A DNA stretch of 48,035 nucleotides from Acidimicrobiaceae bacterium. Its GTDB lineage: Bacteria; Actinomycetota; Acidimicrobiia; Acidimicrobiales; Bog-793. The stretch is taken from assembly GCA_003140595.1 (NCBI GenBank), contig PLKG01000107.1, forward strand, positions 1-48,035, read 5' to 3'. The position numbers were made by a program, and so were the translations under genes. Below, piece by piece: positions 33,821-41,658 of this stretch; the stretch's first letter is position 1; each line of letters opens with the position of its first letter. Under the pieces are notes generated by a model. It worked only from the letters and a program-made list of their open reading frames with translations, did not search any database and had not been told where the DNA came from.

Positions 33821-34332
33821 ACGACCCGGTACCGATCCCGACGAAAGGCCCGGGCGGGCCTGAGGTCTGTCTACAGGCCAAGGTGTGCACCGTCTCCGAC
33901 GGAGTCGTGGCCGGAACACGCGAGGACCTCTCCGGGGCGGCGGTGGCAGAGCGGCTTTTTCGACAGGGCTACGAGGTGACCGAACGTCGGGTTGTGGCCG
34001 ACGGTATCGAGTCAGTGGCCGCGGCGATCGCCGAGATGGCTTCCGGTTTCGCCGGTCTGATCGTGACCACCGGTGGGACGGGCTTCGGACCGAGGGACCT
34101 GACCCCGGAAGGCACTTCGCAGGTGCTCGACCGGACAGCTCCGGGCCTGGCCGAGGCGATGAGGCTGACCAGTCCGCTGGGCCGCCTGTCGCGTGCCGCC
34201 GCCGGGACCCTTGCCACCTCGCTCGTGCTCAATCTGCCCGGCTCCACCAGTGGTGCCCTCGAGTGCCTCGAGGCGGTTCTCGACGTCGTGCCACACGCAC
34301 TGGCGCTACTCAGAGGCGAAAGGCCCCATTGA
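33817..34332 (+). CDS. MogA/MoaB-family molybdopterin-binding protein
   Basis: Homologues adenylylate molybdopterin or bind it during molybdenum cofactor synthesis. ATG 33817 overlaps the rpe stop and gives 171 aa. The motifs are CTVSDGVVAGTREDLSG, then LIVTTGGTGFGPRDLTPEGT, then NLPGSTSGALECLEAVLD, the normal MPT-binding set. No other cofactor genes are nearby. Its place between rpe and ribD is probably operon sharing and not a functional link. Confidence 0.88.
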   Translation: MNDPVPIPTKGPGGPEVCLQAKVCTVSDGVVAGTREDLSGAAVAERLFRQGYEVTERRVVADGIESVAAAIAEMASGFAGLIVTTGGTGFGPRDLTPEGTSQVLDRTAPGLAEAMRLTSPLGRLSRAAAGTLATSLVLNLPGSTSGALECLEAVLDVVPHALALLRGERPH

Positions 34333-34343
34333 GTCGAGACGAG

Positions 34344-35393
34344 ATGAGCCGCGCCGACGAGCGGCACATGGCGCGAGCCATCGAGATCGCCCAGTCAGTC
34401 CGCACGAGAACGTCCCCCAATCCTTGGGTCGGCTGCGTCGTCGTCGACAGCGCCGGAGCGGTCGTCGGGGAAGGGGCGACGGCACCTCCCGGAGGACCAC
34501 ACGCGGAGATCGGCGCGCTCGGCCTGGCAGGCGACGCCGCCCGGGGCGCGACGGTCTATGTGACCCTTGAGCCCTGCTCACACCAGGGCCGGACGCCCCC
34601 TTGCACCGAGGCACTCATCCGCGCAGGGGTCACGAGGGTTGTCGCCGCGGTCGGTGACCCGGACGAGCGTGTAACGGGCGCAGGGTTCGTGGCACTCGAG
34701 GCGGCGGGCGTCACGGTCTCGAGGGGTCTGCTCGCCGCCGCCGTGAGCGACCAGCTCCGGCCGTACCTTGTCCACCGTTCGACGGGTCGGCCCTATGTCG
34801 TGCTCAAGCTCGCCACCACGCTCGACGGGAGGACGGCAGCAGCAGACGGCTCAAGCCGGTGGATAACAGGTCCCGAGGCGCGACGCGACGTCCATCGTCT
34901 GCGAGCCGAGAGCGACGCGGTGCTGGTCGGGGCAGGGACGGTGCGACACGACGATCCAGAGCTCACCGTGCGCGACGACGGCGGCTCGGAGCCGTCACGT
35001 CAGCCGCTACGAGTGGTGCTCGGCCATGCCCCGAAGAGCGCCCGCGTGCAGCCGGCGCTCGAACTGGGCGGCGACCTCGGCGCGGTGCTCGACGAGCTCG
35101 GCCGTCGTGACGTCCTGCAGCTCCTCGTCGAAGGCGGCGCGCACGTCGCGCATGGCTTCCACGCACAAGGACTCGTGGACCGTTATGTGTGGTACCTGGC
35201 GCCGGCGTTCCTCGGAGGCGACGACGGACAGCCGGTCTTCGCCGGACCCGGTGCGGCCACGATGGCAGATGCCTGGCGCGGCCGGCTCGTCTCGGTTTGC
35301 CGGCTCGGAGGTGACCTGCGAATAGACGTCGAACCGGACCGCGTCCACTTCCCGCCGATTTCAGCGGCAAGCGGCGAGAATGCGGCCCTATGA
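34344..35393 (+). CDS. ribD: Bifunctional deaminase/reductase RibD (riboflavin synthesis)
   Basis: RibD deaminates and then reduces the pyrimidine intermediate from GTP. ATG 34344 is chosen; TTG 34329, which overlaps the preceding stop, would add five residues. The deaminase domain has the zinc site HAE (PHAEIGALGLAG) and PCSHQGRTPPC. The reductase domain starts RPYVVLKLATTLDGRTA and has SSRWITGPEARRDVHRLRAE and LLVEGGAHVAHGF. The linker before the last motif is somewhat short. The stop overlaps ribBA by 4 nt. Confidence 0.94.
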   Translation: MSRADERHMARAIEIAQSVRTRTSPNPWVGCVVVDSAGAVVGEGATAPPGGPHAEIGALGLAGDAARGATVYVTLEPCSHQGRTPPCTEALIRAGVTRVVAAVGDPDERVTGAGFVALEAAGVTVSRGLLAAAVSDQLRPYLVHRSTGRPYVVLKLATTLDGRTAAADGSSRWITGPEARRDVHRLRAESDAVLVGAGTVRHDDPELTVRDDGGSEPSRQPLRVVLGHAPKSARVQPALELGGDLGAVLDELGRRDVLQLLVEGGAHVAHGFHAQGLVDRYVWYLAPAFLGGDDGQPVFAGPGAATMADAWRGRLVSVCRLGGDLRIDVEPDRVHFPPISAASGENAAL

Positions 35394-36751
35394 CCTGCGA
35401 GTTCGCGGCCCTCACGGTACCGGTAGGCTCGATGCGGAACAAGGAGGCGGAGATCGAGGTGCCGATGGGCAATGTCGAGGAAGCGATTGCAGCTATCGGG
35501 CGAGGCGAGATGGTCGTCGTCATGGACGACGAGGACCGCGAGAACGAGGGTGACCTCGTCATGGCCGCGGAGTTCGCGACCCCTGAGAAAGTGGCCTTCT
35601 TCCTGGCGCACACCTCAGGGCTGATCTGCGTTCCGCTCACGCCGGACCGTCTCGACGAGCTCGAGCTGCCCCTCATGGTCTCGCACAACACCGAGTCCCA
35701 GCGCACCGCGTTCACCGTGACTGTCGACTACCGACACGGCACGACCACGGGGATCTCCGCGGGCGACCGGGCGGCGACGATCCAGTCGCTTATCAACCCC
35801 GACACCAAGCCGGACGACCTCGCCCGCCCGGGGCACGTCCTTCCGCTGCGTTATCGCCCGGGCGGTGTGCTAAAGCGCGCCGGCCATACCGAGGCGACGG
35901 TCGATCTCGCCCGATTCGCCGGTTGTTACCCCGCCGGGCTCTTGTGCGAGATCGTGACTACCGACAAGCAGCGAATGGCGCGGCGGCCCGAGCTGGAGAG
36001 CTTCGCAACCGAGCACGGCCTTCCGATCATCTCGATATCCGATCTCGTCCGGTACCGCTACCACCGCGAAAGGCTCGTGGAGCGGATCGCACAGGCGCGT
36101 ATCCCCACCGAGTACGGCGAGTTCACCGCCTACGGCTTCCGGTCCATGCTCGACGGTGAGGAGCACCTCGCCTTTGTGGCAGGAGATGTGCACACCAAAG
36201 AGAGCGTGCTCGTCCGGGTGCACAGCGAGTGCCTCACGGGCGATGTGTTCGGCTCGCTTCGCTGCGACTGCGGGCCGCAGCTCCAAGCCGCGATGCGCAG
36301 GATAGGCGCTGAGGGCGTTGGGGTGATCGTCTACCTCCGCGGCCACGAGGGGCGGGGGATCGGCCTCACCCACAAGCTGCGCGCCTACACCCTCCAGGAC
36401 AACGGCAGGGACACCGTCGACGCGAACGTCGAGCTCGGCCTTCCCGTCGACAGCCGCGAGTACGGCATCGGCGCCCAGATCCTCGTGGAGCTCGGCGTGA
36501 CGAGGATGCGACTCATGACGAACAACCCGGCAAAGTACGGCGGTCTCGAAGGCTACGGGCTCGACATAGTCGAGCGGGTGCCCTTGGAACAGGTGCCTAA
36601 CCCGGAGAACGTCGAGTACCTGCGCACCAAACGAGAACGTATGGGCCACCTGCTCAGCGGCTTGGACCTGGCGACGCCCGAGAGCATCCCGCCCGAAATG
36701 CCCGCACAGGAGGCCGTCGGCGACGCCGGGGACCTCGATGGCGTCGGCTGA
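35390..36751 (+). CDS. ribBA: Bifunctional DHBP synthase / GTP cyclohydrolase II
   Basis: This fused enzyme supplies both riboflavin precursors: DHBP from ribulose 5-phosphate and the pyrimidine from GTP. The RibB half (about 25-225) has [20 protein letters not shown] (acidic metal site) and [10 protein letters not shown]. The RibA half (about 230-430) has the zinc set [16 protein letters not shown] and [17 protein letters not shown] 35390 gives a 25-residue lead; ATG 35465 is the alternative. It is 453 aa and overlaps ribH by 14 nt. Confidence 0.96.
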   Translation: MTCEFAALTVPVGSMRNKEAEIEVPMGNVEEAIAAIGRGEMVVVMDDEDRENEGDLVMAAEFATPEKVAFFLAHTSGLICVPLTPDRLDELELPLMVSHNTESQRTAFTVTVDYRHGTTTGISAGDRAATIQSLINPDTKPDDLARPGHVLPLRYRPGGVLKRAGHTEATVDLARFAGCYPAGLLCEIVTTDKQRMARRPELESFATEHGLPIISISDLVRYRYHRERLVERIAQARIPTEYGEFTAYGFRSMLDGEEHLAFVAGDVHTKESVLVRVHSECLTGDVFGSLRCDCGPQLQAAMRRIGAEGVGVIVYLRGHEGRGIGLTHKLRAYTLQDNGRDTVDANVELGLPVDSREYGIGAQILVELGVTRMRLMTNNPAKYGGLEGYGLDIVERVPLEQVPNPENVEYLRTKRERMGHLLSGLDLATPESIPPEMPAQEAVGDAGDLDGVG

Positions 36752-37349
36752 CGACTCGCGCGACGTGGGGCTCGACCAGGAGTCCGCACGCCGATCGGCC
36801 GAGATGCAGACCCATCGCCTGCCGGCGGTCGAGGACGTCGAGGGGGAGGCGCTCCGGGGCTCCGCGGACGGGACCGGGCTTTGTATCGCAGTGGTCTGCA
36901 GCCGTTTCAACGGGCACGTGACAGGACTGCTTCTGGCCGGCGCGCTGGCTGAGCTCGATCGCCGTGGCGTCGCCGAGGCCGACAGGGTCGTCGCCTGGGT
37001 GCCGGGAGCATTCGAGTTGCCGCTCGGGGCGATGGCGATGGCCGGAACCTCACGCTTCGACGCGGTCGTCTGTCTTGGGGCTGTAATCCGCGGTGAGACG
37101 TCGCACTACGACTTCGTGGCAGGTCAGTGCGCCGCCGGTATCCAGCGCGTCCAGCTCGACACGAAGCTTCCGGTGGTATTCGGCGTCCTTACCACCGAGA
37201 ACCTGGCCCAGGCTCTCCAACGTGCCGGCGGGGCACTCGGGAACAAGGGGACCGAAGCGGTCGCGACCGCGATCGAGATGGCGAACCTGCTCGGCGAGCT
37301 CGCCTCGCTAGCGGCTGCACCAAGTGGCGCGACAGGAAAGGTGACCTAG
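36738..37349 (+). CDS. ribH: 6,7-dimethyl-8-ribityllumazine synthase
   Basis: RibH condenses the pyrimidine with DHBP to lumazine, forming large oligomers. The core starts IAVVCSRFNGHVTGLLLAGA and has WVPGAFELPLGAMAM, CLGAVIRGETSHYDFV and VFGVLTTENLAQALQRAG. The 203 aa are about 45 more than usual because of a charged N-terminal extension before the core. That extension may be partly mis-called, but ATG 36738 overlaps ribBA naturally. Riboflavin synthase (ribE) is not in this cluster. Confidence 0.94.
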   Translation: MASADDSRDVGLDQESARRSAEMQTHRLPAVEDVEGEALRGSADGTGLCIAVVCSRFNGHVTGLLLAGALAELDRRGVAEADRVVAWVPGAFELPLGAMAMAGTSRFDAVVCLGAVIRGETSHYDFVAGQCAAGIQRVQLDTKLPVVFGVLTTENLAQALQRAGGALGNKGTEAVATAIEMANLLGELASLAAAPSGATGKVT

Positions 37350-37352
37350 GCG

Positions 37353-38228
37353 ATGTTGCGGCTCGTGTTGCCCAAAGGTTCACTGGAGCTTGCGACCTTC
37401 GAGCTGTTTGCCGCTGCCGACCTGACGGTCCGACGGGCCTCCGAGGTTGCCTACCGGGCGACGATCGACGACCCGAGGATCAGCGAGGTTCACATCCTGC
37501 GGCCCCAGGAGATCCCGACCTATGTCGCGGAGGGCCTGTTCGATCTCGGCGTCACCGGCCGCGACTGGGTGGAGGAGACTAGTGCTGATGTCGTCAGCCT
37601 CGGCGTGCTGCGCTATTCGAAGGCGACAGCCGAACCCATCAGGGTCGTGCTAGCGGTCGGCGGCGATTCGCAGGTACAAAAGGTCGAGGATCTCCCGCCG
37701 GGTTGCCGGATCTCGACGGAGTACCCGGAGCTCACCAAGCGGTTCCTAAACGAGCGCGGGCTCAAGGCCGACGTCCGTTTCTCGTTCGGGGCCACAGAGG
37801 CGAAGATCCCCGACATCGCGGATGCTGTCGTCGAGATAACCGAGACGGGGCGCGCTCTTCGCGCAGCCGGCCTGCGGGTCATCGACACCCTCATGCTCTC
37901 CTACACCGAGCTGATCGCGAATCCCGTATCGGTGGCCGACCCCGAGAAGCTCCGCGCGATGGGGCAGCTCCTCGTTCTGCTGCAAGGTGCGCTCGAGGCA
38001 CGGGGAAAGGTCCTCGTGAAGCTGAACGTCTCACCGATCGACCTTCCCTCCATCATCGCCGTGCTGCCCTCGATGCGGTCGCCGACGGTCTCCAAGCTGT
38101 TCGGCGAAGCCGGTTACGCCGTCGAGACGGTCGTGCCCAAGTCCGAGATCAACGTGCTGATCCCCGAGCTCAAAGAGCGGGGCGCCACTGACATCGTCGA
38201 GCTCCCGATCGCGAAGATCGTTCACTGA
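37353..38228 (+). CDS. hisG: ATP phosphoribosyltransferase, long form
   Basis: HisG catalyses the first step of histidine synthesis. It starts LRLVLPKGSLELATFELF, with GVTGRDWVEE, RISTEYPELTKRFLNE and the PRPP loop region VVEITETGRALRAAGLRVID. The C-terminal 75 residues form the ACT-like regulatory domain (LPSMRSPTVSKLF, VVPKSEINVLIPELK), so this is the 291-aa, feedback-inhibitable form that needs no HisZ. AGGAAAGG precedes the ATG. No other his genes follow. Confidence 0.95.
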   Translation: MLRLVLPKGSLELATFELFAAADLTVRRASEVAYRATIDDPRISEVHILRPQEIPTYVAEGLFDLGVTGRDWVEETSADVVSLGVLRYSKATAEPIRVVLAVGGDSQVQKVEDLPPGCRISTEYPELTKRFLNERGLKADVRFSFGATEAKIPDIADAVVEITETGRALRAAGLRVIDTLMLSYTELIANPVSVADPEKLRAMGQLLVLLQGALEARGKVLVKLNVSPIDLPSIIAVLPSMRSPTVSKLFGEAGYAVETVVPKSEINVLIPELKERGATDIVELPIAKIVH

Positions 38229-38478
38229 GGCCGGTCGCCGAAGGCATCGAGGCGTCGGGCCTCGTGGCGCCACTCGGCACGCCCGCGCCGACAGTGATCG
38301 GCGCGAGCGCCCGGAAGATCTTCAACTTCGGTTCGTGATTCACTTCGGTCTCAGGTCAGAGCCCCGGAAGGTCATGGTTGGCGGCCACGTCGGCTCAACG
38401 AGCGCAACCGGTCGTGCCGGGCCTCCAGATGGTCCTGGAGTCCTCGATGCGCTGGCTGTAGGTGCTTGCCGGGCGTTT

Positions 38479-38610
38479 TCAGCCCGGCGGGAGGGCCGGG
38501 AGGCCGTCGATGCTCACCGAGTTGGTCGACTCCCAGTACTGCCGGACCCCGGCGTCGCCCTTGCGGCTGGCCCATTCGGTCAGCAGGCAGCGGTGTTCCC
38601 GGAAGTCCAT
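38479..38610 (-). CDS. Small ORF or gene fragment at the break of the HAD gene (43 aa)
   Basis: The product opens MDFREHRCLLTEWASRKGDA, continues GVRQYWESTNSVSIDG and ends LPALPPG. Its varied composition (Trp, Tyr, Asn, His) is unlike the Arg/Pro/Ala-rich shadow frames here. The stop lies in the loop of a perfect 7-bp hairpin (GCCGGGC, 7-nt loop, GCCCGGC; 38468-38488), which could end transcription but has no T-run. No family is recognised. It may be a genuine small gene or the tail of a displaced one. Confidence 0.35.
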   Translation of the reverse strand: MDFREHRCLLTEWASRKGDAGVRQYWESTNSVSIDGLPALPPG

Positions 38611-39369
38611 GAGAGGAACCCCCTCACGCATCGGGCGCTTGCGACCCTCGCCGACGCCTCGGTCCCGGTGCTGGTCGCGACCGGCCGCAGGGCCTGGAGC
38701 GCCTGGGCCGTGATGGAGTCGAATGGAGTTGCCCTGCCGGGGGTCTTCCTCGACGGTGCGGTCGGCCGGGAGTTCGGCGCGAGAACCGCGTTCCACACGA
38801 TTGCCTTCGACCCGGCCGTTGCCGCCGCGGTGCTCGACATCCTCGACGAGCGCGAAATCGGACCATGCATCAACGTGGACGATCCGGATCAGGACATCGT
38901 GCTGGGCGAGCACCCGCTCACGCATCCTGACTACATCCGCCGCCTCTGGCCGTCGGTGCGTGAAGAGGACCCGTGGACCGCCGTGCGGACCATGAGCGTG
39001 CTCGCCTTCACGCTCTTGGGCGAGGCGTCGATGGTGAGAGATCTGGTGACTTACGTGACGGCCAGGACCCCGGTGGCGGCTGCAGTTTCCCAAGACCGGA
39101 CCTATGGCGGACTGCATCTGAGCCTTCGACCGCTAGGAGTCAGCAAGTGGTCGGGGGTCCTGGCGTACTGCGCCGCTCGGGGCATCGATGCGGGTCGTGT
39201 ACTCGCAGTCGGCGATGCTGACAACGATGTCGAGCTCCTCACAGCAGCACAGCTTGGGCTCGCCGTTGTCGACGGCACACCCGCCGCGCTCGCGAGCGCC
39301 GACCGGGTGCTTGCGCCGGCGAGTGAAGGTGGCTGGGCCGAGATCGTCGAGCTGCTCGGCTTGTCCTAG
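38593..39369 (+). CDS. HAD-superfamily hydrolase (Cof-type), N-terminus with catalytic Asp missing
   Basis: From about 38612 the frame is a clear Cof-type HAD phosphatase: PLTHRALATLADASVPVLVATGRR (motif II side, split PLTHRALATLADAS / VPVLVATGRR), the cap domain, then SKWSGVLAYCAARGIDA with conserved Lys and VLAVGDADNDVELL with the acidic motif IV. The DxDGT motif that should lie about 25 residues before PLTHRAL is absent in every forward frame. The open frame continues upstream to 38335 but looks non-coding. GTG 38593 is the nearest start. Probably a truncated, inactive gene. Confidence 0.6.
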   Translation: MFPEVHERNPLTHRALATLADASVPVLVATGRRAWSAWAVMESNGVALPGVFLDGAVGREFGARTAFHTIAFDPAVAAAVLDILDEREIGPCINVDDPDQDIVLGEHPLTHPDYIRRLWPSVREEDPWTAVRTMSVLAFTLLGEASMVRDLVTYVTARTPVAAAVSQDRTYGGLHLSLRPLGVSKWSGVLAYCAARGIDAGRVLAVGDADNDVELLTAAQLGLAVVDGTPAALASADRVLAPASEGGWAEIVELLGLS

Positions 39370-39384
39370 ACCCGCGGAGGAGAC

Positions 39385-39873
39385 TCAGGCTTGGGTCTCG
39401 GGGCCGGCCTGTCCGTCGGAAGCCGGCCCGGCGGCAGCGATCCGCACGAACGCGAGACGGAGTTGGGACAAGCCCTCTGCGAGCGCGCCGGCGTGCTGAC
39501 CCAGACGATCACCGAGGCCGTCGACCAACAGACCGAGGGAGTCGATCGCGAGTCGCGCCTTGTCGAGCTGCGGCGGCTGCTGGGAGAGGTGCAGGGCCGC
39601 GAGCTCGAACAGCCCGTAGCAGTGATTCGCGACCACATCCTCCGCCGGGGCGGCGGCAAGGTGCTTTGCCACCTCTAGCAGCTCCTCCTCGGCAGCCAGC
39701 TCCTCTTCGGTCATCGTGCCAGGTTCGGCGCCAGGGCGCCCCGGTTCTCCTTGTGCTTGCGGCCCTCCCGGGCCGGCCGGTCCTGCCGTGCCGGCCGGTC
39801 CTGCCGTGCCGGATCCGGCGTCGCCCGGCCGCGGCACGCGATGTTCCCCTTCTGGTGTCCACAGGCTGCTCAT
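39385..39873 (-). CDS. DUF1844 family protein (162 aa)
   Basis: The C-terminal 90 residues match what I know of DUF1844: AEDVVANHCYGLFELAALHL, SQQPPQLDKARLAIDSLGLL, LSQLRLAFVRI. Before it are a Gly/Pro/Ala-rich spacer (about 20-50) and an acidic helix (EEELAAEEELLEVAKHL). ATG 39873 is chosen because a -10 (TACGCT) sits exactly 6 nt upstream and the frame before it is non-coding. It diverges from infC, which I recall as its common neighbour in actinobacteria. Function unknown. Confidence 0.85.
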   Translation of the reverse strand: MSSLWTPEGEHRVPRPGDAGSGTAGPAGTAGPAGPGGPQAQGEPGRPGAEPGTMTEEELAAEEELLEVAKHLAAAPAEDVVANHCYGLFELAALHLSQQPPQLDKARLAIDSLGLLVDGLGDRLGQHAGALAEGLSQLRLAFVRIAAAGPASDGQAGPETQA

Positions 39874-39879
39874 GCTGCT

Positions 39880-39885
39880 AGCGTA
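39880..39885 (-). promoter_or_regulatory. -10 element of a leaderless DUF1844 transcript
   Basis: On the minus strand TACGCT is followed by 6 nt and then ATG 39873. No Shine-Dalgarno sequence is present and the -35 is poor. This is the third site in the window with this exact geometry. Confidence 0.4.
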
Positions 39886-40040
39886 CGTGGTGACAACTGA
39901 GGGAAGCGGGGCTGCGCCCATGGCGTGACTCCCACCCGGCCACTGTCGGCGCTGCCGATGTGTGCGCCGGGTCTTGAGAGTGACCGGTCGGCGTTGCCGG
40001 CTTCCCTTTCGTACGGTCGAGCACAGTCTCGGCCCTAGCG

Positions 40041-40058
40041 AGAGGACGACGCCCAATC
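40041..40058 (+). promoter_or_regulatory. Ribosome site and ATC start of infC
   Basis: AGAGGA at 40041-40046, 9 nt, then ATC at 40056-40058. There is no ATG, GTG or TTG in frame between here and 40206. Rare AUU/AUC/AUA starts on infC are known to let IF3 repress its own translation. Confidence 0.7.
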
Positions 40059-40775
40059 ACCACTGTTCCCAGCTCCAATGAGCCACGGATCAACGACCGT
40101 ATCCGTGCTCGTGAGGTCCGGCTCGTCGACGCTGAAGGTCGCCAGCTCGGGATCACGCCTCTTGCGCAGGCGCTCGCCATTGCCCAGCAGCAGGATCTCG
40201 ACCTGGTGGAGGTGGCGCCTCTGGCGAATCCTCCGGTCTGCCGGATCATGGACTACGGGAAGTTCAAGTTCGACGCTGCGCAACGCGCCAAGGAATCGCG
40301 GCGCAAGACGAACAATGTCGGCATCAAGGAGATGAAGTACCGGCCGAAGATCGGCCCGGGCGACTTCGACACCAAGACCCGCCAGGTCCTCAAGTTCCTT
40401 TCCGAGGGCCACAAGGTCAAGGTGACGGTGATGTTCCGGGGTCGGGAGGTAATCCACCCTGATCTAGGCCGGCGCATCCTCGAGCGGATCTCAGAGCATA
40501 TCGACGGAGTGGCCAAGATCGAGACCGAGGGTCGTCTGGACGGGCGGAACATGGTGATGGTGCTGGCGCCGGACAAACGGGCGAAACAGTCATCAGAGGC
40601 CAAGCACATGACCGAGGAACGACATCGCGTGTCCGCCAATGGGAATGTGCCTTCGTCGACAGGTGACACCGGTTCGGCTGATCCGGGAATCGTCTTGCCG
40701 GGACAGGACGGAGCCCTGACCGACAACGGTCAGGCACTCTTGGAGATGCACGTGCAGGTGGAGCAGCAGCCTTAG
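40056..40775 (+). CDS. infC: Translation initiation factor IF-3
   Basis: IF-3 keeps 30S subunits free and proofreads the start codon. The frame from ATC 40056 reads TTVPSSNEPRINDRIRAREV, then LVEVAPLANPPVCRIMDYGK, KEMKYRPKIGPGDFDTKTRQ, LKFLSEGHKVKVTVMFRGRE and DGRNMVMVLAPDKR, the complete family fold. After it comes a tail of about 60 residues, Ser/Gly/Gln-rich, that typical IF-3 lacks. The first canonical start (GTG 40206) would remove the N-terminal domain. It leads infC-rpmI-rplT. The 182-bp gap to DUF1844 holds TACGGT (40012-40017) as a possible -10. Confidence 0.93.
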   Translation: MTTVPSSNEPRINDRIRAREVRLVDAEGRQLGITPLAQALAIAQQQDLDLVEVAPLANPPVCRIMDYGKFKFDAAQRAKESRRKTNNVGIKEMKYRPKIGPGDFDTKTRQVLKFLSEGHKVKVTVMFRGREVIHPDLGRRILERISEHIDGVAKIETEGRLDGRNMVMVLAPDKRAKQSSEAKHMTEERHRVSANGNVPSSTGDTGSADPGIVLPGQDGALTDNGQALLEMHVQVEQQP

Positions 40776-40929
40776 CACGAACGACCGGCTGAGCAGTTCT
40801 CAGTCGGGAGCCGGCCCACGGGCTGGACAGTGATTTTGCGGCCGCGCCATTGCGAGCTGTGCCGCAGGAACGGCCCGACGGGCCGACGAGAAGTAGTGAT
40901 GGAACGAGCACGAGACAAGGGGTACGGAA

Positions 40930-41124
40930 ATGCCGAAGCAGAAGACGGACCGGGGTGCAGTGGCCCGTTTCAAGATCACCGGGACCGGGAAGATCAGGCG
41001 CCGGCAGCAGAACCGCGGCCATCTGCTCGAGAAGAAGTCGTCGGTTCGCACCCGCCGCCTCGCCCACGAAGTCGGACTGTCCCCGGCCGACCGCAAGAGC
41101 GTTCGTCGCCTTCTCGGGATCTGA
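40930..41124 (+). CDS. rpmI: 50S ribosomal protein L35
   Basis: A 64-residue basic protein of the 50S subunit. It starts [20 protein letters not shown] and has [17 protein letters not shown] and a C-terminal [10 protein letters not shown] helix, a typical length. The 154-nt infC-rpmI spacer has two small hairpins (CTGAG/CTCAG at 40789-40803 and CGGCCC/GGGCCG at 40871-40885). They could belong to an L20-type control region, but I cannot show it. Confidence 0.95.
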   Translation: MPKQKTDRGAVARFKITGTGKIRRRQQNRGHLLEKKSSVRTRRLAHEVGLSPADRKSVRRLLGI

Positions 41125-41206
41125 GGGCCTAAGAAGCCAGCAGTCCGGCTCAACACTTTGCAACACCACAGATCGCACTCGAATTGATGATGAAGGGAGC
41201 CCCGAA

Positions 41207-41614
41207 ATGGCCAGGGTCAAGCGCGCAGTCCACGGCAAGAAGCGCCGGAGGACCGTCCTCGAACGCGCGCAGGGCTTCTACGGCAACAAGTCGCGTTCGT
41301 ACCGGGCGGCGAACGAGCAAGTCATGCACTCGCTCCAGTACGCGTTCCGCGACCGCAGGGCCCGGAAGGGCGATTTCCGCAAGCTTTGGATCCAGCGCAT
41401 CAACGCGGCGGCCCGGCTCAATGGCACGACCTACAGCCGTTTCATCGCCGGGTTGCACAAGGCGGAGGTTGACGTCGACCGCAAGATGCTTGCCGACCTC
41501 GCAGTCCGCGACCCGCAGGCGTTCTCGGCACTTGTGCAGCTCGCCGTCGGCGCGCTCGGTGACGAGGCCGAGGACGAGCTTGGCGTGGGGAGTATCGACG
41601 AGGCAGTTTCCTAA
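41207..41614 (+). CDS. rplT: 50S ribosomal protein L20
   Basis: An assembly protein of the 50S subunit that in many bacteria represses its own operon. It starts [20 protein letters not shown] and has [20 protein letters not shown] and [18 protein letters not shown]. The 135 aa are slightly longer than usual because of an acidic C-terminal tail ([15 protein letters not shown]). GAAGGGAG lies about 10 nt before the ATG. Confidence 0.97.
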   Translation: MARVKRAVHGKKRRRTVLERAQGFYGNKSRSYRAANEQVMHSLQYAFRDRRARKGDFRKLWIQRINAAARLNGTTYSRFIAGLHKAEVDVDRKMLADLAVRDPQAFSALVQLAVGALGDEAEDELGVGSIDEAVS

Positions 41615-41658
41615 GCAACAAACCTCAGTCTGAGCGTCAGCATCAACGTGGGCTCGAA

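Noticed and set aside
33885-34343. N-terminal 150-residue extension of RibD in the long open frame
   Set aside because: It overlaps the MogA/MoaB-like gene in another frame and is Arg/Gly-rich shadow sequence; RibD homology begins after 34344.
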